Shown one piece after another: positions 35,799-46,352 of a stretch of DNA of 64,000 bases (positions are counted from its first letter, which is position 1; each line of letters starts with the position of its first letter). Below the pieces are notes generated by a model, which was not told the DNA's origin, did no database searches, and saw nothing but the letters and a program-made list of their open reading frames with translations. The stretch comes from DASQDN01 sp963825845 (GTDB lineage: Bacteria; Acidobacteriota; Terriglobia; Bryobacterales; Bryobacteraceae). The DNA is taken from the NCBI GenBank assembly GCA_963825845.1, contig CAWGVL010000073.1, positions 56,778 to 120,777 of the forward strand, in the 5' to 3' direction. The position numbers and the translations under genes were made by a program.

Positions 35799-38062
35799 AA
35801 TTCGCTCTTGGTATTCTTGCGCCGGTATTGCTGCTGGGCGAAGCGGGCATCATCGTTCCCGTGGGTGTCAGCGAGCCCGACCCGGCGAAGTTGTCGCTGG
35901 AGGAGATGGACGTTCGAGTCCGCATCGACAACGGTCTTGCGACCGTCGCCGTGAAGCAGATCTTCCAGAACCGCACTCCGGGAGTGATGGAGGGCAACTA
36001 TACCTTCTCGCTGCCCGGACGCGCGCTGATATCCGACTTCGCGGTCTGGGATGGTGTCACTCGCATTCCTGGAGTGATTCTGGAACGGCGGCGCGCCGAG
36101 GAGATCTACGCCGAAGCGAAGGCTCAGGTGATCGATCCCGGCCTCCTGCAGCAAGGTGAGCGCGACGCCGATGAGGCCCGGCGGACCAGCGTCTTCAGTG
36201 CGCACATCGTACCCATCCCGGCGTTCGGAACGAAGCGGGTCGAGATGGAGTACCAGGAGCGGATCCCGGTGGAGCAGTTGCAGTCGCTGTTCGCGCTGCC
36301 GCTACGGCCTGATGCGTATAGGGCTACCACGGTTGGACGACTGCGGATCGAGTTGGACTTGTCTTCACCTCACGCGATCAGCCAGTTCGAAGCGGCGAGT
36401 AAGGTTTTTCCGCTGACGATCAACGAACGCGCGCCGAATCGCATTCGCGCTGAATTCAGTGGGCAAAACGTCAGGTTGAGCGAGGACTTCAGTATCCGTT
36501 ACGGCCTGGACCCGGCGAAGCGGGATTCGCTTGCGGTGCTTGCGTATCGCGACAATGCGGCTGAGCCGGGCTTCTTCGAAGCCTCAGCCCTGATCGGGGA
36601 TACCGGAGCCGTCACGAACGGAGCCCCGCGGACAATCATTGCGCTCTTCGATACGTCATTGTCCATGCAGTGGGAAAAGTTGGAACGGAGCTATGCGGCG
36701 CTCGAGAAGCTGCTGCGCAGTCTTCGCCCGGTGGACCGCTTCCGATTGCTGCTGTTCAATTCGGAAGTTACGGCGTTCTCGCCTCAGCCCTCCGGGCCGG
36801 ATGTCGTGGACAAAGCTCTGGAGTTCGTACGTGGAAGCCGTCTGCGGGGCGGCACCGATTTGCAGATAGCATTGACCGCAGCGGTTCCTCTGGCGACATC
36901 CGCGGACAGCTATATCGTTCTGCTTACGGATGGCAGTCCGACACGAGGCGGAGAGATCCGCAACGCGAAGATCTCCGAGTGGTACGCAAGCAAGACACAG
37001 GCTCGAACGTACGTATTCGCGGTCGGCGATGACGCGAACATCTCGTTGCTGAAGAAGCTTGCCGGCGACCGCGGTGTACTCCAGTGGGTTCGTTCGACGG
37101 AGCCGCTCGATTTTAAGTTGAATGCGTTTCTGTCAAAGATCGGACGCCGGCCGCTGGAGCAGATGAGCATGAGCGCCCAGCCTGCGTCGAATCTGCAGTT
37201 CGTGTATCCGCTGGAGCAGAGTGTCTTTCCCGGGTCGATGCAGTGGTGGGTCGGGCAGTACAAGCAGCCGGGATCGGCGACCTTCACCGTCCAGGGGCGA
37301 CGCGAGAATGCGCCGATGCAGTTGAGTACCACGATGAATCTGCCCGCAAATGCCACGGATCATCCTCATCTGCCGAGAGCGTGGGCGAAGGCTCGCGTGG
37401 ATGCACTGCTCGAAAAGATCGATCGCGATGGCGAGGATCGCGCGACCATCGACGAGATTATCCGCCTTGCGCGCAAATATAAGTTTGTAACTCCGTACAC
37501 ATCGTTCCTCGCGGCTCCGCGATCCTTATTGCGGCCGCGGCTGATCCGGCCCGGTGATCCTGTGCTCCGCGTCCGCACTGATGAAAGCATTACGTCCGTC
37601 GTCGCAATGTTCCCGTTCGGCCTGGTAAAGCCTCTCCGGTATTTGAAAGATGAGGATGTCTGGCAGACGCGGTTTCTTGCGCCGGCTGATATGGCAGACG
37701 GAACTCACACGGTGCGGCTGATCTTGAGGGACCGGCAGGGCCGAGCGTTCCGCGAGTCGAAGACTTTCGTGATCGCGAGTAAACCGCCGACCGTACGTGT
37801 GAAGTTGGACAAGACCCGGTTCAAACGCGGCGAGTCGGTGCGACTACGCGTTGGGGCTTCGGAAACATCGCGGAATGTTGTTGCTCGCATGTATGGCGTC
37901 TCGCCCGTGAATCTCCGATGGAATGATGACGCGAAGTGGAACACCGGTGAGTTCGTAATTCCGGCGCACCTGCCGGCCGGTCGCTATTCCTTGACAGTGA
38001 CGGCGGAGGACTTCGCTCACAACCTGGGCCGCGAGGAGGTTTCGATTGAAGTCCTCCCATAA
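35795..38062 (+). CDS. VIT and von Willebrand A domain protein
   Basis: A 755-aa secreted protein. After a signal peptide (ALGILAPVLLLGEAGI) comes a VIT domain, residues about 25-150 (VAVKQIFQNRTPGVMEGNYTFSLP, RAEEIYAEAKAQ). A VWA domain at about 270-440 has a complete metal-ion adhesion site: DTSLS at 285-289, Thr in GGTDL near 352, and Asp in LLTDGSPT near 377. The C-terminal 180 residues form Ig-like beta sandwiches (VRLILRDRQGRAF, RYSLTVTAEDFAHNLGREEV). The VIT-VWA arrangement occurs in inter-alpha-trypsin-inhibitor-like and bacterial surface proteins. No frame break in 2.3 kb. Overlaps the TPR gene by 17 bases. Confidence 0.88.
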   Translation: MKFALGILAPVLLLGEAGIIVPVGVSEPDPAKLSLEEMDVRVRIDNGLATVAVKQIFQNRTPGVMEGNYTFSLPGRALISDFAVWDGVTRIPGVILERRRAEEIYAEAKAQVIDPGLLQQGERDADEARRTSVFSAHIVPIPAFGTKRVEMEYQERIPVEQLQSLFALPLRPDAYRATTVGRLRIELDLSSPHAISQFEAASKVFPLTINERAPNRIRAEFSGQNVRLSEDFSIRYGLDPAKRDSLAVLAYRDNAAEPGFFEASALIGDTGAVTNGAPRTIIALFDTSLSMQWEKLERSYAALEKLLRSLRPVDRFRLLLFNSEVTAFSPQPSGPDVVDKALEFVRGSRLRGGTDLQIALTAAVPLATSADSYIVLLTDGSPTRGGEIRNAKISEWYASKTQARTYVFAVGDDANISLLKKLAGDRGVLQWVRSTEPLDFKLNAFLSKIGRRPLEQMSMSAQPASNLQFVYPLEQSVFPGSMQWWVGQYKQPGSATFTVQGRRENAPMQLSTTMNLPANATDHPHLPRAWAKARVDALLEKIDRDGEDRATIDEIIRLARKYKFVTPYTSFLAAPRSLLRPRLIRPGDPVLRVRTDESITSVVAMFPFGLVKPLRYLKDEDVWQTRFLAPADMADGTHTVRLILRDRQGRAFRESKTFVIASKPPTVRVKLDKTRFKRGESVRLRVGASETSRNVVARMYGVSPVNLRWNDDAKWNTGEFVIPAHLPAGRYSLTVTAEDFAHNLGREEVSIEVLP

Positions 38063-41000
38063 ATGGCTGCTCGGGGCTGCGCTGGTTGCAGTGGCCGGGC
38101 GTGCGGAACTCGCCCAGTGGGTCCAGCATATTGCGGGTGCTTCGGCATTGGAATCGGTGTTCTTCCGGGACGTCGCGATGCCCGCCGGTGTCGTCAAGTC
38201 CCGGCGACCTCCGCGCGAGACCGTGGCCGAGTTGACGAAGCAGATCGCCGCCGCTCCTTCGCGAGCTGACCTCGTGACGCTTCGCGCGCACGAGGCTGAA
38301 CTCAACCTCGATTTCACCACCGCCGAGCAGGATTGGAAGACGTACGCCCGGTTGGCTGCTGACAAGGCGGAAGGCGCCGTTGCTCTGGCCGACTACTACC
38401 ACCGGCGATTGCAGCCCAAGGAGGAACTGGCGGCATTGTTGCAGGCGGCGAACCAGCCGGCGACCGGACGCGATGCTTTGAACGCCGAGGTGGACCAGCG
38501 CTCATGGGAGCTCTTTGAGCGTGCGCTCACGCTGGCTAACGCCCAGTTGCTACCGGCCGAGACCGTTGAATCAATCTACAACGCGTGGAGTGCGCGGTAT
38601 CCATCGCAGCCTTCGCCATATACACGACTGTTCGACTACCTCGCGGCGCGGGGCCAAACATCTCGCGCGCAGCAACAGATCGAACGCTATGTGAAGGCAT
38701 TCCCGCAGGATGAGGCGTTCCCGCTGCAAGCGCGGGCACGATTGCTCCCGCCAGAGCAAGCGCTGCAATTCTATGAGCGATCCTTCCGTCCCGTGCAGCA
38801 ACCCGCCGTTGTCGCTCAGCACTTCGAGCTACTGAATCGCACTCGGAACCTGAGGAAAATCCTGGCGGATGCTCGAGCCGCTGTCGCTGCGAATCCGAAT
38901 GATCTGAACGCGGCCGCGAAGCTTTTTTATTACTACCAACAGCAGGGGAATCTGCCACAGGCGCACCGCGCGCTGATCGAGTATCGGACGCGTCGCGCCG
39001 AGCCCACTCCTGACGAGCTGCTGGCTCTGGCTACCCTGTTCGACCAGACCAATAATCTGGCCGAGGCAGCGCGATGTTATCAACTGTTGTCACGTGTTTC
39101 AGGCGCCCAAGCGGAAGAAGGGCTCGCCGGGTTGATCAACGTTTTGTTCCGTGCGCCCGATCAGAGCTTGCCTGTCGGAGGCGGCGACATCAGCTTCTAT
39201 CGCGATATCGCGACGATGGATCCCTACCCTGGAACGTTGAACGGCATTCTGTCATTGCTGTTCAATTCGACCGATCCGCAATGGCGGTATTCCGAGCAGG
39301 AACGATCAGCGGTTCCTTACTTTCATCACGTACTCGCTGCCGAGTTGCTGCAGCAACTGGAACAGAGATTTCCGCGGTCGGAGCATCTACCCGGCCTTCA
39401 ATCCCTGTTGCTGAGCGCCTACGCGCAGCGCGGCGAGACGGACCAAGTCATCCAACGCGGGCGGCAGTTTCTTTCGTCGCACCCATCCAGTCCATCCCGT
39501 TCGGCTGTGTGGTTGCTGATCGCGGATGCACACGCTCGAAAGAACCAGACTCAACAGGAATTCGCGGTCTACGATTCGCTGCTGCAGGAACTCGCAACGG
39601 AAGCGAAGAAAGTTCCGCTCGGGACGGCGGGGGATGAAATTCCCGCCGCTCGCGCCGATGGCGATCAAAGCGTGGGCTACGTTCCACGCAGGCAACCTCA
39701 ACCCGTTCGTTCCACTCGATACGCCGAGGTGCTCGATCGATACCTGAATCGGCTTGTGTCGCTCAAACGAGTCAAAGATGCCCTGGCGCTGTACCGGCGA
39801 GAGATCGATCGCAATCCAAGCGATCCAGGACTCTATGAGAGATTCGCAGAGTTCCTGAATCAGAACAAAATGGCGTCGGAGATCGAGCAGGTCTACACGC
39901 GCGCTACGCAGCAGTTCCAGGACAAATCCTGGCAGCACAAGCTGGCTCGTTGGTACTTGCGGCAGAAGCAAACGGCCGAGTTCGCGAAACTGACGCAGAG
40001 TGTCGCGAACACGTTTGCCGGGTCGGATCTGGACACATATTTTCAGCAGGTCGTCGCGAGCGCAAATCTGGACGCGGTCCTGTATCGGCAAGTAAATCTC
40101 TACGCGCACCAGAGATTCCCGCATGACCTGGTGTTCGTAAAGAACCTCTTGAACGCTTACGAGCGCGACGGAACGCGAGATGCAAACGCGTATCTCGCGT
40201 TGCTGAGACAGAACTGGTATCACGATAGCGAGTTGCGATCGCGTTTCTTCCAACGCCTTGCATCAACGGGCAGCCTGGATGCGGAGATCGCCGCGCTGCG
40301 GTCCGCGTCTGCGATGACGCTAGCCGATCGCGCGGCAACGGAGTTGATCGCTGGAGCGGAGATATGGCGATCTCACTTTGAGAATGCCGCGCCAGTGATG
40401 CAGTCGATTGCGATCAACTACCCGGCGCACTACGAACTGAATACGACGGCCTCTTCTCTGTTTCGCTCGCTTGGCCAGACCGAGGCGGCGGCTCGTCTTG
40501 CGGAGCGTTTGGCTCGCAGTCGTCCTCGCGACTTCGCCACGCATACCCTCGCCGGTGAAATCTACGCGGACGGCGAACAGTTCGACAAGTCGCGCGAACT
40601 TTGGAATCGTGTGCCGGGAATTGAGCCGGGGAGCGTCGATGGGTATGTTCACGCCGCGACAGTGTTCTGGGACTACTACCTTTATGACGATGCGCTCCGA
40701 GTAATTGCCGAAGGCCGATCGCGGCTGAATAACGCTTCCGCCCTAGCCTATGAGGCAGGCGCAATCTACGAGAACAAGCGTGAATATCAGAAAGCCATCG
40801 CGGAGTACATGAAAGGCGCTGAGTCTGACCCGGACTCTCCGTCCCGTCGCCGGTTGGTGCGCCTCGCAAGCCGTCCTGCTCTTCGCGATGATATCGAGGC
40901 GCAGTCACGCTCGCTCGCGACAGGCTCGAATCCGGCTGTGAGTGGATGGAATCTTCGTGTCGCGCTACTGGAAGAGCAGAATCGGCGCGACGACGTCGGG

Positions 41001-44000
41001 GCACTGCTGACATCCACGGCCAACACAACCTCGAATTTTGAATTACTCGCGCGAGTGGAGCAAGTCGCCGAGCGCAACGGATTCGCCGCCGCCCGCGAGC
41101 AGGCGATCACGCGGCAAGCCGCGCTGACTCCCGACCCCGTTGAGCGAACGCGTCTGCGTCTGATGCTCGCGCGTCTCGCCGAGGATCGCAAGGATCGCCA
41201 ATCTGCGCAACGGTCCATCGAGACGGCTTACCGCGAGAATCCAAACATCGCGGGTGTAGTGCGCTCGACCGTGGACTACTACTGGCGCGCGGGCGACCGC
41301 AAAAAAGCCGTCAACACGCTGGCCGATGCGGCGGCGCGATCGAATCCGACATTCAAACGCCAGTTCACGCTTGAAGCGGCTCGCAAGGCGACGGAGCTTG
41401 CCGACTACGCTCGTGCTCGGCGGCTGGTCGAGCCGTTGCTTGCCGCCGAGCCTCTTGCGAGTGATGTTGTCGCTGCCGCGGCCGACACATATGCCCGATC
41501 TGGCGATGATTCCGGGCTTCGGACGTTCTACACGGAACGGCTGAAGCTTGCTCGAACTCCGGACCAGAAGGGCGCTTTGCGGCGCGGGTTGATCCCTGTA
41601 CTGACACGAATGAAGGACTACCCGGCCGCGGTGAACGAGTATGTCGCCATCTTGAACTCGTTCCCCGAAGATGAAGCGCTCGTCGGCGAAGCGGCGCGTT
41701 ACGCGCGCAAGTACAACGTGCAGGATCGGCTAACGGCGTTCTACACCAAGGCGGCTGTGGATTCGCCGAAGGATTCGCGCTGGCCGATGCTTCTCGCGCG
41801 AGTTCAAACGGCGATCGAGAATCTGCCGGGCGCCATCGAAAGCTACACGAAGGCGTTGGCGATTCGGCCCGACCGGCCGGATCTGCTTGCCTCACGGGCC
41901 GCTCTCGAGGAGCGGCTGATTCGCTTCGACGATGCGGCTAAGTCATACGCGAAGCTCTACGAGCTTGCGTACAAAGATCCGCAGTTCATGGTGAAGGTCG
42001 CGGAAAATCGAGCGCGGCTGGGACAGAAGGCAGCCGCCATTGACGCGCTGCGGACAGCGTTCATCGAAGGTAAGGCCGCGAAGGCATCCGCTTACCTCGA
42101 GATTGCGGCGAAACTGGAACAGTGGAATTGGCTCCCTGAGGCGCGCCAATATGCAGGCGATGGACGGAAGCTCGAACCGGACCAGGGAGCATATTTGCAG
42201 GCCAGGATTGCTGCACGCTTGCGGGACTACACTTCCATTGATTCGGAAGCGGGTCTGCAAGCGGCGGCGCAGGTGGTTCGTGAGTTCTACACCCCGGAAG
42301 AGAAGGTCGCGTTCGGCACATGGTTGATGCGGTCGCCATTTGAAAATAGGGCGGGCATCGCGTTGACTGCCGGCTTGCAGGATGTAGCGGTACGTGATCT
42401 GCACGCGCGAATTACTGCCGATCCGAAGAAGGCGGTCGAGAGCGAGGGGCAGCAGTTGATCCAGATTGAGCAGCAGCGGCTAATGTATGCCGAACTGGCT
42501 GGATACCTTGAGGGCTACGCGAAGGCCATTGCACAAGGCGATCCGCAGATTCAACTGTTGACGCACGCGGCTGAGCAGTGGCGCCTTGGCGCAAATACCG
42601 GTGAAGAACTGCGGGTCCGGCAACTGCTATTCCAACGCGGTTCCGTACCCGATCCTGACCGCTATGCGCAGTTGCTATTCACGGTTGCGCCGGACCGTTT
42701 CGTTCAGGCCGCGGCCGGTGGAAACCAGGCATTGCGCGATGCGACGACTTCGCTCGCGTATCAATCGGCCGATGCCACCACCGCATTCAAGATCATCAAC
42801 CTTCGAGGCGCGAAGAAACCACCTGTGTGGTCGCGCGCTTACACTGCATTGACGGGCGTGTATTTCAACAACCGTGAGCCTCTGGTGGATAGCGCATTCA
42901 ATGCGGCGTTGGGCCCGCGTACGATCGGCGAGCAGATTGCGACGCGGGCCGATCGGGATCAGCAACTGGTCGGTGACGTGTGGTTCTACTACGCCGCCCG
43001 ATATGGCGAATATAAGGACTCTGAAGATTACCTCGCTTCGGAACTCGAAGCCAGGCCGGCGTCCGCAAGTCCCTATATGGCTCTGGGCGATTTCTACCGC
43101 GAGAACAACACGCAGGGCAAGGCGCTGGAGGAATATGCGCGTGCGCTCCAACTCGATCCTTCGGCGGCTGACATTCATAGCTCGATGGCGGAGATATATT
43201 CGGCGCAGAAGAAAGCGGATCAAGCGATGCAACATTGGCGTGAGGCCATTCGTCTCTGGTCCGAGGCGCAGGATCGGCGGGTTCCAGAGAACTTCTGGGC
43301 CGGTGTGTCGAACATCATCGAACATGCCGGAACTTCGTTACGGCCGGAGATCGATAAACTCCTGCGCACGTATATCCGCCGAAATGGTACGTATCGCATC
43401 GAGCCGCTGCTCACTGCGATGTGGAAGGTTTCGCGCACCCCCGCGGATGCCGCGAAATGGGCCACTGACCTTAGTGCGGCTGCGGCTGAACCGAGCCAAT
43501 TCCTGGCCGGTATCGTCCACGAGGAAATCGTTGGACCCGAAGAACGCGAGATTTTATTCGCGAAGATGATCGACCTGGCTGAGCGCGAGGCCGAACGCCG
43601 CGCCGGAGATGCGCGCAACGATGCTCGCTGGCGGCTGCAGGACTATCACTTGCGGTACTTGCGCGCCATGGTCTCGGCGAAACAATACACGCGGGCGGCG
43701 GAAGCCATTCGCAGCATTGTGCCGGATCTGCGCGAATCGATGCGGGGCAGCCTCGTCCCCATCGAGATTGAGATCGCCGCATCAACAGGTCAGCTCGACA
43801 CTCTACTTCAACGGGAGGACATCGGATTGGCGCAGTTACAGCAAGCCGCCGCATCGCTGCGTCGATCGGGAGACACGGCTTCCTCCCGGCGCGTGCTGGA
43901 GACTCTTTACACACGCGAACTCGATCGGAACAACATCGATGCCTCGAACTTCCTCGGATTCGCCGAGGTCAAGCTCGAACAAAATGATGTCACCGCCGCC

Positions 44001-44780
44001 GTTGAGTTGCTGCGTCGGATGACGCTCGTCACGCCTGAGCCGTTCGAAACCCTGCGTTCGGCCGCCGAGCTATTGATGAAGTTCAATCGACGCGCGGAGG
44101 CGCTGCATTTCTGGGAGGCGCGCGAAAAAGCGGTTCCCTGGGATCTGGACAGCGCCGTGCATGTCGCTTCGGCCAGGAAAGATACTGCGGCGTTGCGGAG
44201 ATTGGCATCGGAGAGCCGGGCTCGATACACGGCGAGGGCTCAGGCTGCAATCGCACTGTCTCCGTCGAACGCTACCGGACTTGGGTCGGGTGAATTGGAC
44301 GTATTGGCGTCGAGCAGTCCAGTGTCTGCCGAAAACGCGGAGAAGCCATACTATGTGATCGCTCGACTAAAAGCGGCAGGGAGCGCGACCGATCCGGCCG
44401 TTCGTGCTCGCCTGCTGGAGGGAGCGGTGGCCGCCGATCCAGCGCCCATCGAGCCTCGATTGCAATTGTTCCGCGCGTATATGCAGGCGAATCGATTCGA
44501 GAATGCGCTTGCTGTATTTCGTGGGCAGGTTCCGCAGGAGGAAGTGCCGGACCGGGCCGCCATCGTTCGCGACATTGCGGTCGCGCATCGCAAGTCCGGG
44601 CGCCTCGAGCAGGCTCGGCAGTTCTACCGCATGCTCGTCAGCCTTGATTCGGGACAGAATGTAAAGGCGGAACTGGCCTCGATTGACGCGGAGTTGCAGA
44701 AACGTCAGCAAAACCAGCGGCGAATGCCACATGTCCACGACAATCTTGATCAGACGCAGAAAGTGAGGCCACGCGTATGA
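38046..44780 (+). CDS. Giant TPR-repeat exported protein (2244 aa)
   Basis: An uninterrupted 6.7-kb gene. TTG at 38046 starts a signal peptide (SSHKWLLGAALVAVAGRAE), overlapping the VWA stop by 17 bases. The rest is almost wholly helical repeats of the TPR/Sel1-like type, most regular near residues 578-640 (ALALYRREIDRNPSDPGLYE), 1262-1300 (AIESYTKALAIRPDRPDLL) and 1675-1745 (PYMALGDFYRENNTQGKALE). It is rich in Ala, Arg, Glu and Gln with few Cys. No enzymatic domain is seen. Such scaffolds usually assemble complexes. Its stop overlaps the DUF3352-like start (ATGA). The length is exceptional for TPR proteins. Confidence 0.88.
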   Translation: MKSSHKWLLGAALVAVAGRAELAQWVQHIAGASALESVFFRDVAMPAGVVKSRRPPRETVAELTKQIAAAPSRADLVTLRAHEAELNLDFTTAEQDWKTYARLAADKAEGAVALADYYHRRLQPKEELAALLQAANQPATGRDALNAEVDQRSWELFERALTLANAQLLPAETVESIYNAWSARYPSQPSPYTRLFDYLAARGQTSRAQQQIERYVKAFPQDEAFPLQARARLLPPEQALQFYERSFRPVQQPAVVAQHFELLNRTRNLRKILADARAAVAANPNDLNAAAKLFYYYQQQGNLPQAHRALIEYRTRRAEPTPDELLALATLFDQTNNLAEAARCYQLLSRVSGAQAEEGLAGLINVLFRAPDQSLPVGGGDISFYRDIATMDPYPGTLNGILSLLFNSTDPQWRYSEQERSAVPYFHHVLAAELLQQLEQRFPRSEHLPGLQSLLLSAYAQRGETDQVIQRGRQFLSSHPSSPSRSAVWLLIADAHARKNQTQQEFAVYDSLLQELATEAKKVPLGTAGDEIPAARADGDQSVGYVPRRQPQPVRSTRYAEVLDRYLNRLVSLKRVKDALALYRREIDRNPSDPGLYERFAEFLNQNKMASEIEQVYTRATQQFQDKSWQHKLARWYLRQKQTAEFAKLTQSVANTFAGSDLDTYFQQVVASANLDAVLYRQVNLYAHQRFPHDLVFVKNLLNAYERDGTRDANAYLALLRQNWYHDSELRSRFFQRLASTGSLDAEIAALRSASAMTLADRAATELIAGAEIWRSHFENAAPVMQSIAINYPAHYELNTTASSLFRSLGQTEAAARLAERLARSRPRDFATHTLAGEIYADGEQFDKSRELWNRVPGIEPGSVDGYVHAATVFWDYYLYDDALRVIAEGRSRLNNASALAYEAGAIYENKREYQKAIAEYMKGAESDPDSPSRRRLVRLASRPALRDDIEAQSRSLATGSNPAVSGWNLRVALLEEQNRRDDVGALLTSTANTTSNFELLARVEQVAERNGFAAAREQAITRQAALTPDPVERTRLRLMLARLAEDRKDRQSAQRSIETAYRENPNIAGVVRSTVDYYWRAGDRKKAVNTLADAAARSNPTFKRQFTLEAARKATELADYARARRLVEPLLAAEPLASDVVAAAADTYARSGDDSGLRTFYTERLKLARTPDQKGALRRGLIPVLTRMKDYPAAVNEYVAILNSFPEDEALVGEAARYARKYNVQDRLTAFYTKAAVDSPKDSRWPMLLARVQTAIENLPGAIESYTKALAIRPDRPDLLASRAALEERLIRFDDAAKSYAKLYELAYKDPQFMVKVAENRARLGQKAAAIDALRTAFIEGKAAKASAYLEIAAKLEQWNWLPEARQYAGDGRKLEPDQGAYLQARIAARLRDYTSIDSEAGLQAAAQVVREFYTPEEKVAFGTWLMRSPFENRAGIALTAGLQDVAVRDLHARITADPKKAVESEGQQLIQIEQQRLMYAELAGYLEGYAKAIAQGDPQIQLLTHAAEQWRLGANTGEELRVRQLLFQRGSVPDPDRYAQLLFTVAPDRFVQAAAGGNQALRDATTSLAYQSADATTAFKIINLRGAKKPPVWSRAYTALTGVYFNNREPLVDSAFNAALGPRTIGEQIATRADRDQQLVGDVWFYYAARYGEYKDSEDYLASELEARPASASPYMALGDFYRENNTQGKALEEYARALQLDPSAADIHSSMAEIYSAQKKADQAMQHWREAIRLWSEAQDRRVPENFWAGVSNIIEHAGTSLRPEIDKLLRTYIRRNGTYRIEPLLTAMWKVSRTPADAAKWATDLSAAAAEPSQFLAGIVHEEIVGPEEREILFAKMIDLAEREAERRAGDARNDARWRLQDYHLRYLRAMVSAKQYTRAAEAIRSIVPDLRESMRGSLVPIEIEIAASTGQLDTLLQREDIGLAQLQQAAASLRRSGDTASSRRVLETLYTRELDRNNIDASNFLGFAEVKLEQNDVTAAVELLRRMTLVTPEPFETLRSAAELLMKFNRRAEALHFWEAREKAVPWDLDSAVHVASARKDTAALRRLASESRARYTARAQAAIALSPSNATGLGSGELDVLASSSPVSAENAEKPYYVIARLKAAGSATDPAVRARLLEGAVAADPAPIEPRLQLFRAYMQANRFENALAVFRGQVPQEEVPDRAAIVRDIAVAHRKSGRLEQARQFYRMLVSLDSGQNVKAELASIDAELQKRQQNQRRMPHVHDNLDQTQKVRPRV

Positions 44781-46352
44781 GGCGACGATTCATAGTCGCG
44801 GTTACCGGCATCTGTGCCCTGAGTTTCGCGTGGCTTGTTGCGCAGAATGTGGCGGCCCCGAACAGCCTGTCTTCATTGTTTCCAGGTGGAGCGCTTGTGT
44901 ACGTCGAAGCCCGTGATCTCTCGGCGCTCCTTCGCGACTGGAATGGCTCACAAGAGAAACGTCTCTGGCTCGCGAGCAGCAACTACGAAGTGTTTTCTCG
45001 TACAAGGCTGTTCATGCGTCTCGGTGAGGCGCAGCAGCAGTTCGCGGAGACGGCAGGGTTTGCTCCCGATATGTCGCTGGTGAACTCGATCGCGGGTGGC
45101 CAATCCGCGGTGGCTGTGTACGACATTGGTGAACTCGAGTTCCTCTATGTCACACGTCTGCCTTCGGCGCGAATCCTCAGCAGTACGCCATTCACCGCGC
45201 GCGGAGCCTACGAGAGCCGCGAATCGGCCGGGATCACGTATTACGTAAGATCCGGCGCGAACCGGCGTGTTGCAGCGTTCGGATCGACTGATGGCTTGCT
45301 ATTCCTCGCGACTCGGGGCGATCTTGTCGCAAACGCGCTGGCGCTCCATGCGAAACAACAGGCGGTCACGCCGCTGGCACAGGATCGATGGTTCCATGAG
45401 GCCACGCGAGCGGGCCGGAGTCCGGGGGAGGTGCGCATCGCATTAAACATGCCTGGCCTTCTGAAGACGCCGTACTTTCGGTCCTATTGGGTCCAGCGCA
45501 ATGCGAGTCAACTGAAACCATTCAGCGCCGGATTAGTCGATCTCTTCCGGGAGGCGCGTGAAGTTCGTGAAGAGAGACTGCTGATTCGCGAATCACCGGC
45601 CAGCGCGCCAGCCGAGCAAGCCGTAGCGCAGGTAATGGCATGGGCTCCCGCTGACGCCGGCCTGGTCCGCTCGTGGGCGACTCCGCCGCCGGACACAGTA
45701 GCCGATCTGATTCGCACGAAGCTGACGCAACCCGGCAGGTCCGGAGTGTCTCCGTCTCATAGTGCTCCCGAAGCAGCGAATCCCGACGTCGTTCTCGGCG
45801 ATCGCTGCCGATCTGGAGACACGCATCGATCAAGCACCGCTTGCGTACGAGGCCGTGGATACTGTAGCGCCATTGCGACCGGTCCTTGAAAGCGTATCCG
45901 TGCAGGCGATGCTTCATGTTCAAAGCAGCCGTCCTGCCGGCGATGGCGTGTTCGTCCGAAACGACTCGGCCATCGCACTGCTCGCGGCCGGCGATTGGCC
46001 CGCCGTATCGCTGCCCGATATCGTGATTCACCGGCAGGGACGTATTCTCGTGCTGGCGACCAGTGGGCCGATGCTGCAGCGCATTGTGGCCCAACTCGGC
46101 GCTGCGCCCGCCGGAAGCGGCGCGGCATACACTGCCCGTTACTCCCACACTCGTGAACTTGCGCCTTTCACGCGCATGATGACGCAGATGGATGCTTCGA
46201 CGAGCGACCGTTCCGGCGAGGGTCCTCAGTTCTTCTCGCAGAACGTGGCAAGTCTTGGCCGGGTGCTCAATCGACTCGATTCCGCGTCGATCACGGTGCA
46301 TGACGATGGCTCACGCGTTACGCAGCAGATGGTCTATCGCTTGAAGCCATGA
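44777..46352 (+). CDS. DUF3352-like exported protein (frameshifted)
   Basis: About 525 aa across a frame change near 45792 (EAANPDVV continues as FSAIAADLETRIDQAPL). An N-terminal signal anchor (FIVAVTGICALSFAWLVAQ) precedes SLFPGGALVYVEARDLSALL, the opening pattern of DUF3352-like proteins ('P..a.ly.e..d...l...w'). The C-terminal half is a second copy-like beta-rich domain (GDWPAVSLPDIVIHRQGRILVLAT). No catalytic motif is seen. Overlaps the TPR gene and the transpeptidase gene by ATGA on each side, so all are co-translated. Confidence 0.7.
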
